Part shown: piece after piece, positions 43,183-54,661 of the stretch | Numbering within the stretch: position 1 is the first letter of the stretch | Layout of the letters: the number at the start of each line of letters is the position of its first letter | NCBI GenBank assembly: GCA_030220185.1 | Contig: JASPKZ010007430.1 | Span: forward strand, 265,001 to 329,000 | Reading direction: 5' to 3' | Length of the DNA stretch: 64,000 nucleotides | From: Diploptera punctata | Taxonomy: Eukaryota; Arthropoda; Insecta; Blattodea; Blaberidae | Position numbers and translations under genes: made by a program | Notes under the pieces: model-generated | Told to the model about the DNA's origin: nothing | The model's database searches: none | The model's input: the letters and a program-made list of their open reading frames with translations, nothing else

Positions 43183-43800
43183 ATTATGTTTAATTGTTTA
43201 TTTATCCTTAAGTCGTGTGAATTCTTCCATTCACCAGGACATACATATGTAACATTAAAATACAACAAACACAATAATTATGATTTTAGAATCTGAATGA
43301 AAATAATAAAAGTTATATCTAATAACACAATAATGTTAACCTTAATTAAAATTAAAAATAGAATATACACAAACAATACAGAAGACAGTTCATATAATTT
43401 CTTTTCACAATATCATTATAGGCCTAATCTTATCTATTAATATACTTGAAACAAATACAAGGAAAAAAATCAAATGTAATGTACTGATCTAGGAGTTTTA
43501 TATAAAATATCAGCTTAAAATAGTGACCAATTTTAATTAATTTTTTAATGTTATTAATTGCTGGAAGAATAATATAATGAGCCTTTCCACTTATTATTAA
43601 AATTGGTTTATTGTACAATTAACGAGTCTGGCAGTCTCTGGGATGGGTCAGAAGAGAATTCCATGCTCTGGCACGTGAAACTGTTGAAGATTCTGAGTAA
43701 TTTGCAGTGTGATGAGGGATATGAAGGAAAATGTCGAGTGCCTAAACTATGTGAATCGCAGAGTCTAACGAAGCGGTATAAATATATAATATAGGCCTAA
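43183..43800 (-). pseudogene. LINE-A 3' fragment, minus orientation
   Basis: The minus-strand read at about 43680-43625 translates to RARAWNSLLTHPRDCQT, matching the ARAWNSLPSHVRDCQS block of LINE-A at 17752-17937. The 3' end lies at 43190-43245, reading tgtcctggtgaatggaagaa on the minus strand, in place of the ggttgagtgaaagagaaggc end of 18160. No ORF remains. Confidence 0.7.
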
Positions 43801-44049
43801 TTGGTTAAATTGATCTTCTCTTTTTTTCTTCAAATATTAACGAATTTCCCTTTGTAACATATTAATTTGTACCATACAAAATTAATAACCAACACAGGTA
43901 ATAAAATTAAAGAATAGTACCTCGATCCGATTTGCTCGCAAATCGACTGAAACCTCAATTTACTTGTCCCTACGCCAGACACGAGTAGAGCGTTACTGCC
44001 GTATCTTAATTTTTTTATATTCAATGCTCCATCTTGTAATTTATACATT
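43801..44049. other. Interval without recognised gene
   Basis: AT-rich; a 75-codon minus-strand ORF without motif. Confidence 0.3.
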
Positions 44050-44424
44050 TCTGGCATTCTCTCCTGCCATTGGGGTAATTGTAACCCAGTTCCGAGGTTG
44101 AGGCATCTGGAAGGCGGAATTATTTAGTGATATGATGGTTGATTATGATGGTAGTGGTGCGCCACGAAGGTCCTTTATCCTAAACTTGATCAATGGCGAA
44201 TATTAATGATAATTATGATGGCCATATGATGTTTCGGGGACGGTTTGCACTTCAAAGTTCTTCTTCTTCCTTTCATGTGATAGACCTAGTGGTCTAACAT
44301 TTGTTTTATAGGTGAGAAAAAACTCCGAAAACCCCTCACCCAGAAAACTTATCCCGACCGAGAATCGAACTCGGGCTCGCTGCATGACAAGGCAGCACGC
44401 TACCTCGAAACCACAGCGGTGGAT
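44050..44424 (-). mobile_element. SINE B, subfamily B2, minus orientation, with a small internal insertion
   Basis: The head at 44424 (atccaccgctgtggtttcga on minus), the beta body and the B2 tail (ctggcattctctcctgccat on plus near 44050) are present. Between the body parts, about 44260-44297 carries an extra ttcttcttcctttcatgtga-like segment not present in other copies. Confidence 0.85.
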
Positions 44425-45052
44425 TTGTATCTTAATATAACATTGCACTAAATACTCAACAATAAAATGAATTGAGATTTAGATTCTATAAATTAAAAAA
44501 AAATCATATGGGACTTAATAATTGTCACATTCTTCTCATTTTAATTATATTAGTAGCAAGTGAATTTTGTTAGTCTCTTGTTAGAAAAAATATTTTTTTT
44601 ATTCAAGCTACAAGGTACGTGACTCACTAAGAAAAAGTTGCATTTCCTAGAGATAGTCTCTTTTTTTCTGCAACACACGGTCGTTGTCCAACTGCAACAT
44701 ATAATTTACATACCAATGAAGACAATGCCGTGCGTGTTGCGTGTATCACCTTTATTGACATGACTTGTGCCAACCTATTATATGCTTCTTACGTCACTAC
44801 ATACTCTAAACAGTTTACCTAAGCAAATAACGAAACATGTTTCCTGCATGTTTATTTCACGAATCCTGTGCAGAAAGTTTGCACCAGTTCGATAATAATT
44901 CAATCAAATCAACAGTATGTTTCTAACAGACTCTTTGGAAGTTACCCCATGGTAACATTAAGATATTTAAACATTTTTGGATTTTTTGTTTTGTTTTACT
45001 TTTCTACAGGATTGTGTGTTACTCGTTTTGTTTATTATACTATTCATTGTGA
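44425..45052. other. Interval without recognised gene
   Basis: AT-rich. The 100-codon plus-strand ORF that starts at 44868 runs into the SINE B2 and is not considered a gene. Confidence 0.35.
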
Positions 45053-45328
45053 AGTCCACCGCTGTGGTCTCGAGGTAGCTACTGTCTTGTCATGCAGCAG
45101 GCCTGGGTTCGATCCCCGGTCGGGACAAGTCTCCTGGGTGATGTTTTTTCGGGAAATTCCTCGCTTTTAAGACAACTGTCGGTTAAAATATAAGGATAAA
45201 ATGGTTTCCGAATATCATATGGTCATTATCATAATTCATATTTGCCTTATATTAAGTTTAGGATTAATGACCCTCCTGGAGCATCATCACCCATCATACT
45301 ATCGGGGCAACCGTAACCACGCCTTTTA
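45053..45328 (+). mobile_element. SINE B, subfamily B2, plus orientation, 3'-truncated
   Basis: Head gtccaccgctgtggtctcga, promoter ggttcgatccccgg, then a decayed beta body and the B2 tail to gcaaccgtaaccacgccttt. Confidence 0.85.
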
Positions 45329-45367
45329 CAATTACGAATGTACAAACAACATTTTATAGGATAATAA

Positions 45368-45368
45368 C

Positions 45369-45411
<43 letters not shown>
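45368..45411. repeat. (AAT)n microsatellite
   Basis: Uninterrupted AAT run of about 43 bp. Confidence 0.9.
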
Positions 45412-45477
45412 TGATACATTATACGAGAAACACCAATTAATATATATACCTTACACTGGGTAATAATGAAGTCGAGG

Positions 45478-45765
45478 TTAGAGCAAATGTAAATTTAGAT
45501 TTCTTTTAAAAAATGCCAATGTCCGGCAGCCCCTTATTTCTTGTGGTAGGGAATTCCAGTTGCGAGAAGTGAAGATGGTATATGACATGGAGTGATGTGA
45601 TGTCCTATGTTGCGGTATATTAAGCAAGAGACTATGTTGTGATCTTGTGTTTAAGTTATGGTTTGAGGATAGATACTGGAAACGGGATGATAAATAATTG
45701 GGAATCGAGGTATGTAGGATCTTAAATAAGAGAATTAGACAGTGCGATTTTCTTCTCTCTTTTAG
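45478..45765 (-). pseudogene. LINE-A-like ORF2 C-terminal fragment, minus orientation
   Basis: The minus-strand frame ends IPQHRTSHHSMSYTIF, then SRNWNSLPQEIRGCRTLAFF and KRNLNLHLL. Upstream it reads ILHTSIPNYLSSRFQYLS. It matches the WNSLP...FFK end of LINE-A with clear divergence, so it may be a sister family. The frame is open for 98 codons. Confidence 0.8.
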
Positions 45766-45832
45766 ATACGCCAACGACAGGAGTGAACACGAGAAATGTC
45801 AATATTGACAACCTGGGGCACTGAATAAAAAA
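45766..45832 (+). mobile_element. SINE B2 3' end fragment, plus orientation
   Basis: gccaacgacaggagtgaaca to cctggggcactgaataaaaa matches the last 65 bp of SINE B2 (cctggggcatttgaaaaaaa). It directly abuts the LINE-A-like fragment. Confidence 0.65.
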
Positions 45833-45877
45833 ACTATTCACTGTGTGATTTTAATATAACATTTTATTATTAAAATT

Positions 45878-45880
<3 letters not shown>

Positions 45881-45910
<30 letters not shown>

Positions 45911-46908
45911 CCTAAAGTACATTAAATATTACCAAGTCATAACTGTAAATCAGATTAGATCGTTGGGTTATTTAAAAAAATGTGTTTCTCTCAACGACGG
46001 CAAAATTGTCTGCTCGGGTGGAATTCAAGACATTTTTAACGAAGCCATTTAACAGTGACAGTACCACTCATAAGCCTGTGTAAAATTGGAAAGGGAATGT
46101 TGTCCTTGTTCGCCCTAACGGTTTCCTTTTACTTGTCCAAATAAGTTATCTTCCTTCAAATTGGAGATACATTCACTAGCCCAAACGTGATGCGGACCAC
46201 AAATGGTTCAGTCACTGTGATGTGGTCATTAAAGTCTACCTTCCACTCCGGCGATTCTGGTCCGCTTTCCAGTTGGATAGATACTCTTACACCTCAACCT
46301 TGGATCTGGGTTTGTGTCAAAAAGGAAAATAGGCAACAAATAAAAAAAATAGTAAAAAGCGGTTATTTGGTAAAAAGTAAAAAAAAAACTTAAAAATCAG
46401 CGACATTTAAATAAGAAGACTATTTATTGCTAGTCGATATAAAATGTTCAACGATATGAATTTAAAGATAATGAGAAAGGTAGCGTTTCAACCATATACT
46501 TGGCAACTCCTGGATTCAAATCCTGAATCGATCAATCGACCGGTATTCTTGAGAAAAATAGTGGGTTGAAATTTCATTATCAACTATTTAATTATTCGTC
46601 AATAAATACATAATCACTCAACAGATTTTTGCATACAGAAAGTGGTACTTTCGCATAGGATGGATGTGAAATTTTTAAAACGAATATTCGAACGACACTT
46701 TCATACTAGTTACTGTACATACATTACTTTTTTTTGTACACTGAAACTCTAATTGGTACAATTATTGAAAATTAATTAAACTGAATGATAGCCCATGATA
46801 TTACTGATTACTTGTTCGGTATCCATGGTAATGAAACAATGGGATTTGTTCTAATAGATAACGAATCAAATTTGTCTATTGGAGAAATTATGATTATGTT
46901 TTAATAGT
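45881..46908. other. Interval without recognised gene; short (AAT)n at 45881-45910
   Basis: Apart from the AAT run there is no motif; a 68-codon ORF at 46187 has no family signature. Confidence 0.35.
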
Positions 46909-47216
46909 CCGCCAATCCATAGTAATTCTGCCCGAGGGCAGGTCTTTCAATGCAATCATACCACTTTCATGCTATGCTTTGCAGCTTTACTAGGGAAATT
47001 GTAGGCGTGGAGCTTCCCGTTGCTTTCCACACCGGTGAAGGATGATGATGATGATGGCCGTATGATTTCGGGGACAGTTTGGACCTTAAAGTTTTCCTGA
47101 CATTTGTCTTACAGGTGAGGAAAAACCTCACCCAGAAAAACTGTCCCGACCGGGGATCGAACCTGGGCCCGCTGTGTGACAAGGCAGCACGCTACCTCGA
47201 GACCACAGCGGTGGAC
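46909..47216 (-). mobile_element. SINE B, B1 tail with beta-type body, minus orientation
   Basis: Flanked by the exact 12-bp duplication tgttttaatagt (46897-46908 and 47217-47228). The tail is B1, the body beta type (cgtatgatttcggggacagt, ttggaccttaaagttttcct). Low divergence suggests a fairly recent insertion. Confidence 0.92.
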
Positions 47217-47263
47217 TGTTTTAATAGTACGGGAATATCGTTATAATTAGGGCCCGGATGTTT

Positions 47264-47350
47264 TATGACCTTAAAATGTCTGAAGAAGGTACAGTGTACC
47301 GAAACAGCTGTCACTGAACGATATAATAAATATGAAAATCAAATAAAACT
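47264..47350 (+). repeat. Repeat G end, copy 1
   Basis: gtctgaagaaggtacagtgt-accgaaacagctgtca is matched on the opposite strand at 59520-59600 (ttaacagctgtttcggtact, ttataccttcttcagaca). The phrase is of a kind seen at retroelement ends such as Penelope-like elements, but I cannot assign it. Confidence 0.55.
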
Positions 47351-47848
47351 ACGTTTTATTTTTATTTAATTATTAAAATGTTTAAAAAATGACCTATAAT
47401 ATTCCCTTAAAATTCTCTTAAGATTACCTAAAAGTGTATAAAAATGACCTAATGAAAATTATAAATTTCATAATAATTAACTAATTAATAATTATTAATT
47501 TATTAATTAGAAATGATCTACGAGGAATAATGATTAAGTTATAATATATAAGTGTTTAAAAGTTTCAATTAGCGAGTCTTTAGAATAATTGAGTATTTTA
47601 CGTTTTATTTTTATTTAATTATTAAAATGTTTAAAAAATTACCTATAATATTCCCTTAAAATTCTCTTAAGATTACCTAAAAGTGTATAAAAATGACCTA
47701 ATGAAAATTATAAATTTCATAATAATTAACTAATTAATAATTATTAATTTATTAATTAGAAATGATCTACGAGGAATAATGATTAAGTTATAATATATAA
47801 GTGTTTAAAAGTTTCAATTAGCGAGTCTTTAGAGTAATTGAGTATTTT
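47351..47848. repeat. Exact-looking tandem duplication, unit 249 bp, two copies
   Basis: 47351-47599 and 47600-47848 differ at only about two positions (for example aaaaaatgacc against aaaaaattacc, and agaataattg against agagtaattg). The unit begins acgttttatttttatttaat and is over 80% A+T. No ORF. Confidence 0.92.
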
Positions 47849-48149
47849 TTTAAATAAACAGTTGCGTTGGCATGTTCCATTTATTTTCGATGACATGACA
47901 ACCTTGCGGTACGGCTAATTCGTACAGCTGTCATTTTACCGTACACGTACAGAAAAGTTAAACTTTCCAAAAAATAATCGGTTACATGGAACAACAATGT
48001 CCACATAACTGTACCAAAAAATAAATGTATGAACTTCTACCGAAAACATATGACTGCACACAATCTATTGATATACAACCGAATATACTACACGAGATAG
48101 AATCGTGTTCAAGGATAAAGTAAAATAGACGCTCGTCTCTCGACCTCAC
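47849..48149. other. Interval without recognised gene
   Basis: No motif noted. Confidence 0.3.
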
Positions 48150-48602
48150 GTCTCGGTCACTCCATCTGTTTAGTGGCAGAAGAAACGGATTATGGGCATG
48201 TTTTTCTCGGGGTTCTCCCGTTAAACAATATGAAATTAGTCCTCAATTAAAATACTAATGCTTACGATGTAATTTTGATATATAATCAAAAAATGAAAAG
48301 AATAAAAAAATATACAGATTGTAAAAAACACTTTCAATAAATTTTCCATAAATAATGTATTAAAAAATATTTTACTGTTAAAAATATCGAATTTTGTTAG
48401 AAAAACTAGACAAATGTCACAAATTTTATTCCACCATTTCTCCACATTCATCTCAATTATTTCATTCATATGTCCCTGTGATGGTATATCAGGTGTGGTT
48501 GGCCGACATCCTTGTAATGCAGACCTCCAATATAAGGTGCTGCATTGGACTTCATCCATCTACCCGGCTTTGATTCGGACACGAATTGAGGAGTTATTTA
48601 CG
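48150..48602 (+). mobile_element. tRNA-headed SINE J, copy 1, interrupted
   Basis: Two parts match SINE J at 52895-53205: 48150-48235 (body with tttttctcggggttctcccg) and 48416-48602 (atttctccacattcatctca to gacacgaattgaggagtta). About 180 bp of AT-rich DNA separates them and is presumably a later insertion. The head is decayed. Confidence 0.6.
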
Positions 48603-48666
48603 TAGCTAGTTCTGAAAGGGACATTTTTGCGGTCGCGTGAGACGTTTCCAGGAATTTCGAGCGACT

Positions 48667-49066
48667 GGTCGCGGTGGACTAGTGGTTATGCTCCTTGCCT
48701 CTGGTCCTAAACATCATGGGTTCAAACCCAGCCGGGGTCGATTGAGTTTTTAGGATGAAATAATCCAAGGAGCAAGCCCTCCGGGAGGGACTTTAATCAA
48801 GCCGTGGGTCCCGAGTCTGATGATTTTCAGGCTCGTAAAAGATCCTTAAGCCTGAATAAAAATGCCTCTAAGCAAAATTTACCGACCTCAACGTCCTAGT
48901 AATAACTTACCTTAGTTGCGTATTGGATGTCTCTCATTCAGTCGGTGTGTTGACCGCATGCCATTCATGATATCTAGGGGAAAAGCTAACTAAAAAATTT
49001 TAGTTAACTTGGTCTAGCAACTCCTAACAAAGGAGAGGCTATGGCTCAACGATGGTCTACGTCATT
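48667..49066 (+). mobile_element. SINE A, subfamily A2, plus orientation
   Basis: Head gtcgcggtggactagtggtt, B-box-like gggttcaaaccc, A body, and the A2 tail ending ggctatggctcaacgatggt. This is the best A2 copy in the window. Confidence 0.9.
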
Positions 49067-49129
49067 AATAATAATCAAAACTCGAGACATCCTTTCAGTA
49101 TAAAGTGTGTACAATGTTTTTAGTAGACA

Positions 49130-49862
49130 GAATTGGCATCAATGAAAGACGAAAATGGTTATTGTGAGTTATCCGTAAAAGATAAACATATGCTGTCGCG
49201 GACTTTTTTGTAGTTTTTTTTAATATTCAACTCTGTGTACATTTATTTGGTGTATTTGTTATGGTTTAGGCAGCGTAAGCCATTTAAGCGTCAAAATAGG
49301 GACTTTATTTTACTTTTTGCACTACAAAGGGTGATTTTTAGGGGTGAAAGGATTGAGTATTACAACTTTCTTATAGCGTATGTTCATCCCCGGAATATCC
49401 TGAACATTTTTCAAAAAGCCCTATGAACTGTATGGCAGAGCACGCTTGCCCGTGAATCTACTTATCCCGACCTTCTTTGCACCAACGAAAGACGAAAATT
49501 GTTCTTGTGAGTTATCCGTAAAAGATAAACATATGCTATCGCGGACTTTTTTATAGAGTTTTTTGAGATATTCAATTCTGTGTATATTAATTTGGTGTAT
49601 TTGTTATGGTTTAGGCAGCGTAGGTCATTTAAGCGTCAAAATAGGGACTTTATTTAACTTTTTTCACTACAAAGGGTGATTTTTAGGGATGAAGCGGTTG
49701 AATAACACAACTCTCTTATAGCCTATGTCAACCCGGGAATCTCCTGAACATTTTGAAAAAAAAAACCATCACAATCGGAACAACGGCATGGCCGCGCATA
49801 AAGTAGGTGCAAACAAACAAACAAACAAACAAACAAACAAGCATTCATTTTTATATAGTAGA
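49130..49862 (+). repeat. Dispersed repeat M, tandem dimer, copy 2
   Basis: Two units of about 344 bp (landmarks gctgtcgcgg at 49193 and gctatcgcgg at 49537), ending in (CAAA)n at about 49812-49838 and tttttatatagtagattta. Same layout as 6263-7120. Confidence 0.75.
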
Positions 49863-51487
49863 TTTAACGAGTGGAAGAAAATTAAGTAGAACCACAATTA
49901 CGCGTACTGCATTTTTTCCCCCAGTACGTGTACTGCAAAATTAATCACAACGGTTTCTTTTAGTAAGCGCAATGAAAAGTCTTTCAGGACAAAAATGGTT
50001 ACTGAACTTGTACTTTCTATGAGAGTCTGGTAAAATAAATAAAAAACATACGTTGAATTGCGGTAAATTAGATTATAATTAAACAACATTATACAATTAC
50101 AATCATTTTAGCAGCTTCTGATCGTTCCTACTAGAAGATTGTGTACATACTGGAAATGTTACACATTTAAAAAAAAAGAATGTTTATATATAAGATATCG
50201 TGTGAAGAATCGAGAAAAGCAAGGTAAACACAGAGGTAAAGTGATCTCACTACAAGTCCTAAGGCCTTGGGGTAGAAGGAGACTAAGGCTTTCTAGACAA
50301 CCAGCATATCAGCCTTCCTTGACAGCCACATTCATCTCCGGAACATGGTACTCATTTCGTCTAGAGTTTCTTATCTCTTTAACGCAATCAGATCTTGTCT
50401 AAGACCGAGAGAAAAGTTCTATATTAAAAAATGATAACAGATTGCAATTCTGTAGGAGTAGAAAGCTACTAGAGCCTCTCTTCTCTAATTTATAATAATT
50501 CAACTAAAATCCTTTTCCTTACAACATTAATTGGTGGCCCCCTTATTACAATCTCGCCAAATTCCTGGCTTGGAGTATATATAATTAAAACTATCTAGGC
50601 ATATATTTTTCGGCAATGGTTAAATTTATTTGAGAAGTTATGAAATTATTAATGAGGAAATAGTTTTTGATAATTGAATTCCCACTAATTAGTTCCTTTA
50701 ACACAAAAATGTCAGCCAGATTAATCAGTACAGGGTTTACAACCAGGATTTCTAAAATATGGTAATAAAACGCTACCTATGTCTGCATTATTATCTTTCA
50801 ATTGTTTCATCTTGTTGAGAACTTTAGAATGAAGCGGCAATTATCTTATTTTAAAAAAATAATCGAAAAGACCGAGATTAATGTCGATGTAGCTAAAATC
50901 GTTGGTGACAGTCCCGATGACATTTAAGCCCTATCAACTCCAGGGGAGTTAACATGTAAAAATAATATAAAACGCCAATATTCGTGTCAAATCCATTGTT
51001 TTCGATGAATGTCGTTTAACTCCAACTTGAGCCCCATCGGCACGAGATTGTGAGAAAATAAAATTTAAAAAAATATTTATATTAGTTTTCGGGGCAGTTA
51101 AACTGATTGGTGACAAGATGTTTAAGATAAATACCCATGCAATCAGCTAGTGTTTTAATATATTAAACTAGAACACTGTTACTTAATGTTCACAATGTGT
51201 CAGTCGTCTTTGCCCAAATGGGCGTGTGTCACAATGGCAAGCTGTAATGTCCACCGAATACCTGAGCCGAATATTAAATGTAATTTACAATTCAACGCGA
51301 GCTGTAGAGTGTTTTATGGTTATGTAATTTGCATATGCAAGCAGAATACAAATACCTCTCTCTTCTTAATAAACATAATACGATAGGTGTGCTTATAAAA
51401 TAGGCTACATGTGGAACCGAGTAAATTACTCTTTTTAAATCTAAAATTATATCTACGAGTAAATAACCAATTCAATGTGATTATTGA
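49863..51487. other. About 1.6 kb without recognised gene
   Basis: AT-rich. ORFs of 60-90 codons (50139-50402, 51186-51386) have no known motif. The first contains a basic run (RYRVKNREKQGKHRGK) but no further support. Confidence 0.4.
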
Positions 51488-51800
51488 ACCTAAAGACTTA
51501 TGCCCGCGCGGACATAGTCAAAAGCTCTCCATTACGCCCAAGCCAGAGCTATTTTTTTTAATCATTTGCTATATAATTCACCTCCCTCAAATCATGCTTA
51601 ATGTTATTCTCCCACCTCAATCTGGACCTATCTACTGGGCACTTACCCTTTGGTTATCACTTATCATGCAAGAAGTTTCCATGCCCTTTTTCATTCCTCG
51701 TTTGTGTTACATGACTTGTCCATCGCAGTCTTAATTGTTCTTATTACATTTGGTTTCCAACAAATATTAAATCTAATTGTTTAATATTATTGGTTTTGAG
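51488..51800 (-). pseudogene. LINE ORF2 C-terminal fragment, minus orientation, highly decayed
   Basis: It aligns as DNA with 60175-60480 on the same strand (gcccgcgcggacatagtcaa, tcccacctcaatctggacct, tgacttgtccatcgcagtct). The better copy encodes a WAGHVARM...GRPRMRWENN end. Here no frame is left. Confidence 0.65.
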
Positions 51801-51879
51801 ATCCCTACATAGATCTACTGTAGTTATAAAAACATGCGAGAATTCGTCTGCCTAGTTAAATGTGTTTTATCTTAAGTAA

Positions 51880-52890
51880 TGTCACGAGTGATTTCCAAAT
51901 CATCTATAAATTCACCAGTCACGAAGTGTCGAGTAAGTTTATCTAGAGGATTTGGAAAACAAGAGTGGCATTTGTTAGGACTATTTAACGAATAAAATTA
52001 AGCTGTTTACTCACAAATCATTATTTAAATAGTGTTACTGGCATTTTGAAATATTTATATATTTAATGTAAACAGCGATGTTTGAAAACAAATCAGAAAT
52101 ATGAGGCTATGTAAATTCACTGCAACTTGATATTTTTTGCCAAATAGGATCGCAATATTGTAAGAATGCACCCTAGTGGAGAAATAATGAAACACATTAA
52201 ACTGTATATTAAAATAAACATTATAGTTTAGTCCACCGCTGTTGTCTCGAGGTAGCGTGCTGCCTTGTCACGCAGTGGGTCCGGGTTCGATCTCCGCTCG
52301 GGATATATTTCCTGGGTGAGGTTTTCTTCGGGGTTTTTCCTCACCTGTAAGACAAATGTCACGAATCTTTAAGGCCCAAACGGTCCCTGAACATCTGGCC
52401 ATCATTATCATCAATATAATATTCACCTCATTAGATTAAGTTTAGATTTAAGGTCTCTCCTGGCGCATCATTACCTATCGTCATCTCATCAAATAATTGG
52501 GCAGCGTAATCCCGCCTTCCAGGCGCCCCAACCTCAGAAGTTGGTTACAATACGCCAATGCCAGAAGAGAATACCTGAAATGTTTAATGACAAACAGGTG
52601 GCATTGAACAAAAAAACATAATAGGCTATTCATTTATTTTTTTAGTATACAATTCAATAAAATCACGGAATGTGTTCATTATTTGCCATATTCAATGCAT
52701 TTGTTGGAGAAAAATAATGATCTGAGCTGGTCAGAATATTAAAAAGGAAGAGCTTTCTTTGTCACAAAAGCAGGAGCTGATAAAAATAAATCGATAAAGA
52801 GCAAGGTGAAACACGACTGTCATTGGTTGTAAAACAAAATTCATTGAAATGTGATTGGCCATTTGGGGCATTAGTTAAAATAGTCGTATT
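51880..52890 (-). repeat. Dispersed repeat F, copy 2, split by SINE B2
   Basis: 51880-52225 and 52620-52880 together match the reverse complement of 33270-34090: the end palindrome at 51885-51970, ttaagctgtttactcacaaa, and ttcattgaaatgtgattggc. A SINE B2 inserted between them at 52231-52618. Confidence 0.65.
52231..52618 (+). mobile_element. SINE B, subfamily B2, plus orientation, full length
   Basis: Head gtccaccgctgttgtctcga, promoter ggttcgatctccgc, beta body, B2 tail ending aggtggcattgaacaaaaaa. It sits inside repeat F. Confidence 0.9.
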
Positions 52891-52894
52891 AATG

Positions 52895-53205
52895 ATTAAC
52901 AGCGGCGGCTTCGTGGCGCAAGCAGTTAGTCGCTCGGCCCTCACCGCTGGGGTCTCGAGTTCGCGTTTAGGTAACTCCATGTGGATTTCGTGGTGGACGA
53001 AACTGAATCTAGGCAGGATTTTCTCGGGTTTTCCACTGCCACAAATTTCATTTCACTATTTCTCCATACTCATTTCATTCATCTGTCCCTGTGATAGTAC
53101 AATAGGCGTGGTCGGATTACTTGTAAATCACAGAACTTCAATATAAGGGGCTTCATCGCATATCTTCTTCGACGCGGCTCTGAGTAGGACACGAGTTGAA
53201 GTTTA
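52895..53205 (+). mobile_element. tRNA-headed SINE J, copy 2
   Basis: Head gcggcttcgtggcgcaagca (A-box region), ctcgagttcgcgtttagg (weak B-box), body ctcgggttttccactgccac, tail gagtaggacacgagttgaag. The 3' half is shared with 48416-48602. Confidence 0.65.
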
Positions 53206-53605
53206 TATAACAGCAAAAAGTGACACGACTGTAGATCATTAAAAATATTTCACTTTTTGCTTGATAAAGGATTGTTATCCGATATAATAATCTTCCAATG
53301 TCTTACCAGTCTAAGCCGGCGATAGGCCAGAGCACATACAGATATAGAGAACATATAGTAAATATAGTGAACTATAGTAACGTAACCTTTCATACAATCT
53401 CCAAATTTCTCTCTCTCCCCCTCCCTAATTCTATAGCAGCGGTTCCAAAACTTCTTGCACACACGAGTCTTTTTTTTTTTAATAAAATTATTGGCGACCA
53501 AAACATTCACTCCGCTGCTTAATAATAATAATTGATTTGCAAATTTACGTACACACTTCAACAATGTCACAATTTGTACATTAAAATTAATTTTACTCAA
53601 TCACA
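53206..53605. other. Interval without recognised gene
   Basis: No motif; the 116-codon minus-strand ORF at 53250-53600 shows no family pattern. Confidence 0.3.
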
Positions 53606-53618
53606 TAATAATAATAAT

Positions 53619-53669
<51 letters not shown>

Positions 53670-53751
53670 CCGTTACGAATTAGGCCTTTTATTTTAAGAT
53701 ATATTCCTAGTCGACGATGTCCTTTGGGCTTATATTGCATCATTTTGTTAG

Positions 53752-53789
<38 letters not shown>
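53606..53789. repeat. Two (AAT)n runs at about 53606-53669 and 53752-53789
   Basis: AAT runs separated by about 80 bp of unique sequence. Confidence 0.9.
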
Positions 53790-53794
53790 TTTCA

Positions 53795-54167
53795 TTCAAT
53801 GTACCAGGTTGTCATTTCGTCATTTCTAGTGTTCTCTCCTGGTATTGGCAATTTGTAACCCACTTCTGAAGTTGGGCGCCTGAAAGGGGGGGTTACGCTA
53901 CCCCGATGATATGATAGTTGATGATTATGATAGTGGTGCGCCAGGAAGGTCCAAGAATTCTATAGTTAATTTAAAGCGAATATAAGTTATGATTATTATG
54001 ATGGTCATATGATGTTCGAAGAACGTTTAGGCCTTGAAGTTTCCTAACATTTGCCTTAAAGGCGAGGAAAAAAACCGAAAAAAAGTTCACCCAAGAAACT
54101 TGTTCCGACCGAGGATCGAACCCGAGCCCGCTGCATGACAAGGCAGCACGCTATCTCGAGACCGCAG
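53795..54167 (-). mobile_element. SINE B, subfamily B2, minus orientation (left half of a head-to-head pair)
   Basis: The B2 tail lies at about 53800 and the head at 54167 (minus read ctgcggtctcgagatagcgt). The divergent body (aaaaaaagttcacccaagaa) suggests an older copy. Confidence 0.88.
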
Positions 54168-54175
54168 AAAATATT

Positions 54176-54474
54176 ATCTCGAGGTAGCGTGCTGCCTTGC
54201 CACACAGCGGGCTCGGGTTCGATTCCCGGTCGGGACAGGCTCCTGGGTGAGGTTTTTTTCGGGGTTTTTCCTCACCTGTAAGACAAGTGTCAGGACGCTT
54301 AGGGCCCAACGTTCCCGAAAATCATCCGGCCATCATCATCATCATCTTTCACCGGCGAGGAAAGCAACGGGAAGCTACAACACCTATAATTCCCTAGTAA
54401 AGCTGCAATGCATAGCATGAAAATACTATGATTGCAGTGAAAGACCTGCCCTCGGGCATAATTACTATGGATGG

Positions 54475-54475
<1 letters not shown>
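54176..54475 (+). mobile_element. SINE B, subfamily B1, plus orientation (right half of a head-to-head pair)
   Basis: It starts atctcgaggtagcgtgctgc, missing the usual gtccaccgctgtgg, and continues through ggttcgattcccgg, the alpha body and the B1 tail (ctgccctcgggcataattac). An ATT run of about 60 bp (54477-54537) follows. The promoter parts of the pair lie about 10 bp apart, facing away from each other. Confidence 0.9.
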
Positions 54476-54537
<62 letters not shown>

Positions 54538-54640
54538 GATATGGACATGGAGTGGATGGATACAGACGAGTGGAGAAGAAAAATAAAACTTTAGGTGCAG
54601 AAAGATGTGTAAACATTGAAAATATGTACGGTATATAAAA
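54538..54640 (+). pseudogene. LINE ORF2 3' terminal fragment
   Basis: The plus-strand frame reads DMDMEWMDTDEWRRKIKL and then stops, as in the WRRxxxx end of LINE ORF2 seen at 11440 and 12360. About 20 codons only. Confidence 0.5.
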
Positions 54641-54661
54641 AACATTATTTATTATTATTAT

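Noticed and set aside
42108..43193. Very long ORFs (357 and 361 codons on plus; up to 214 on minus)
   Set aside because: They are by-products of CA and C runs that lack stop codons; the composition is pure low complexity.
53250..53600. Minus-strand ORF of 116 codons
   Set aside because: No motif and low-complexity stretches; a chance ORF in AT-rich DNA is more likely.
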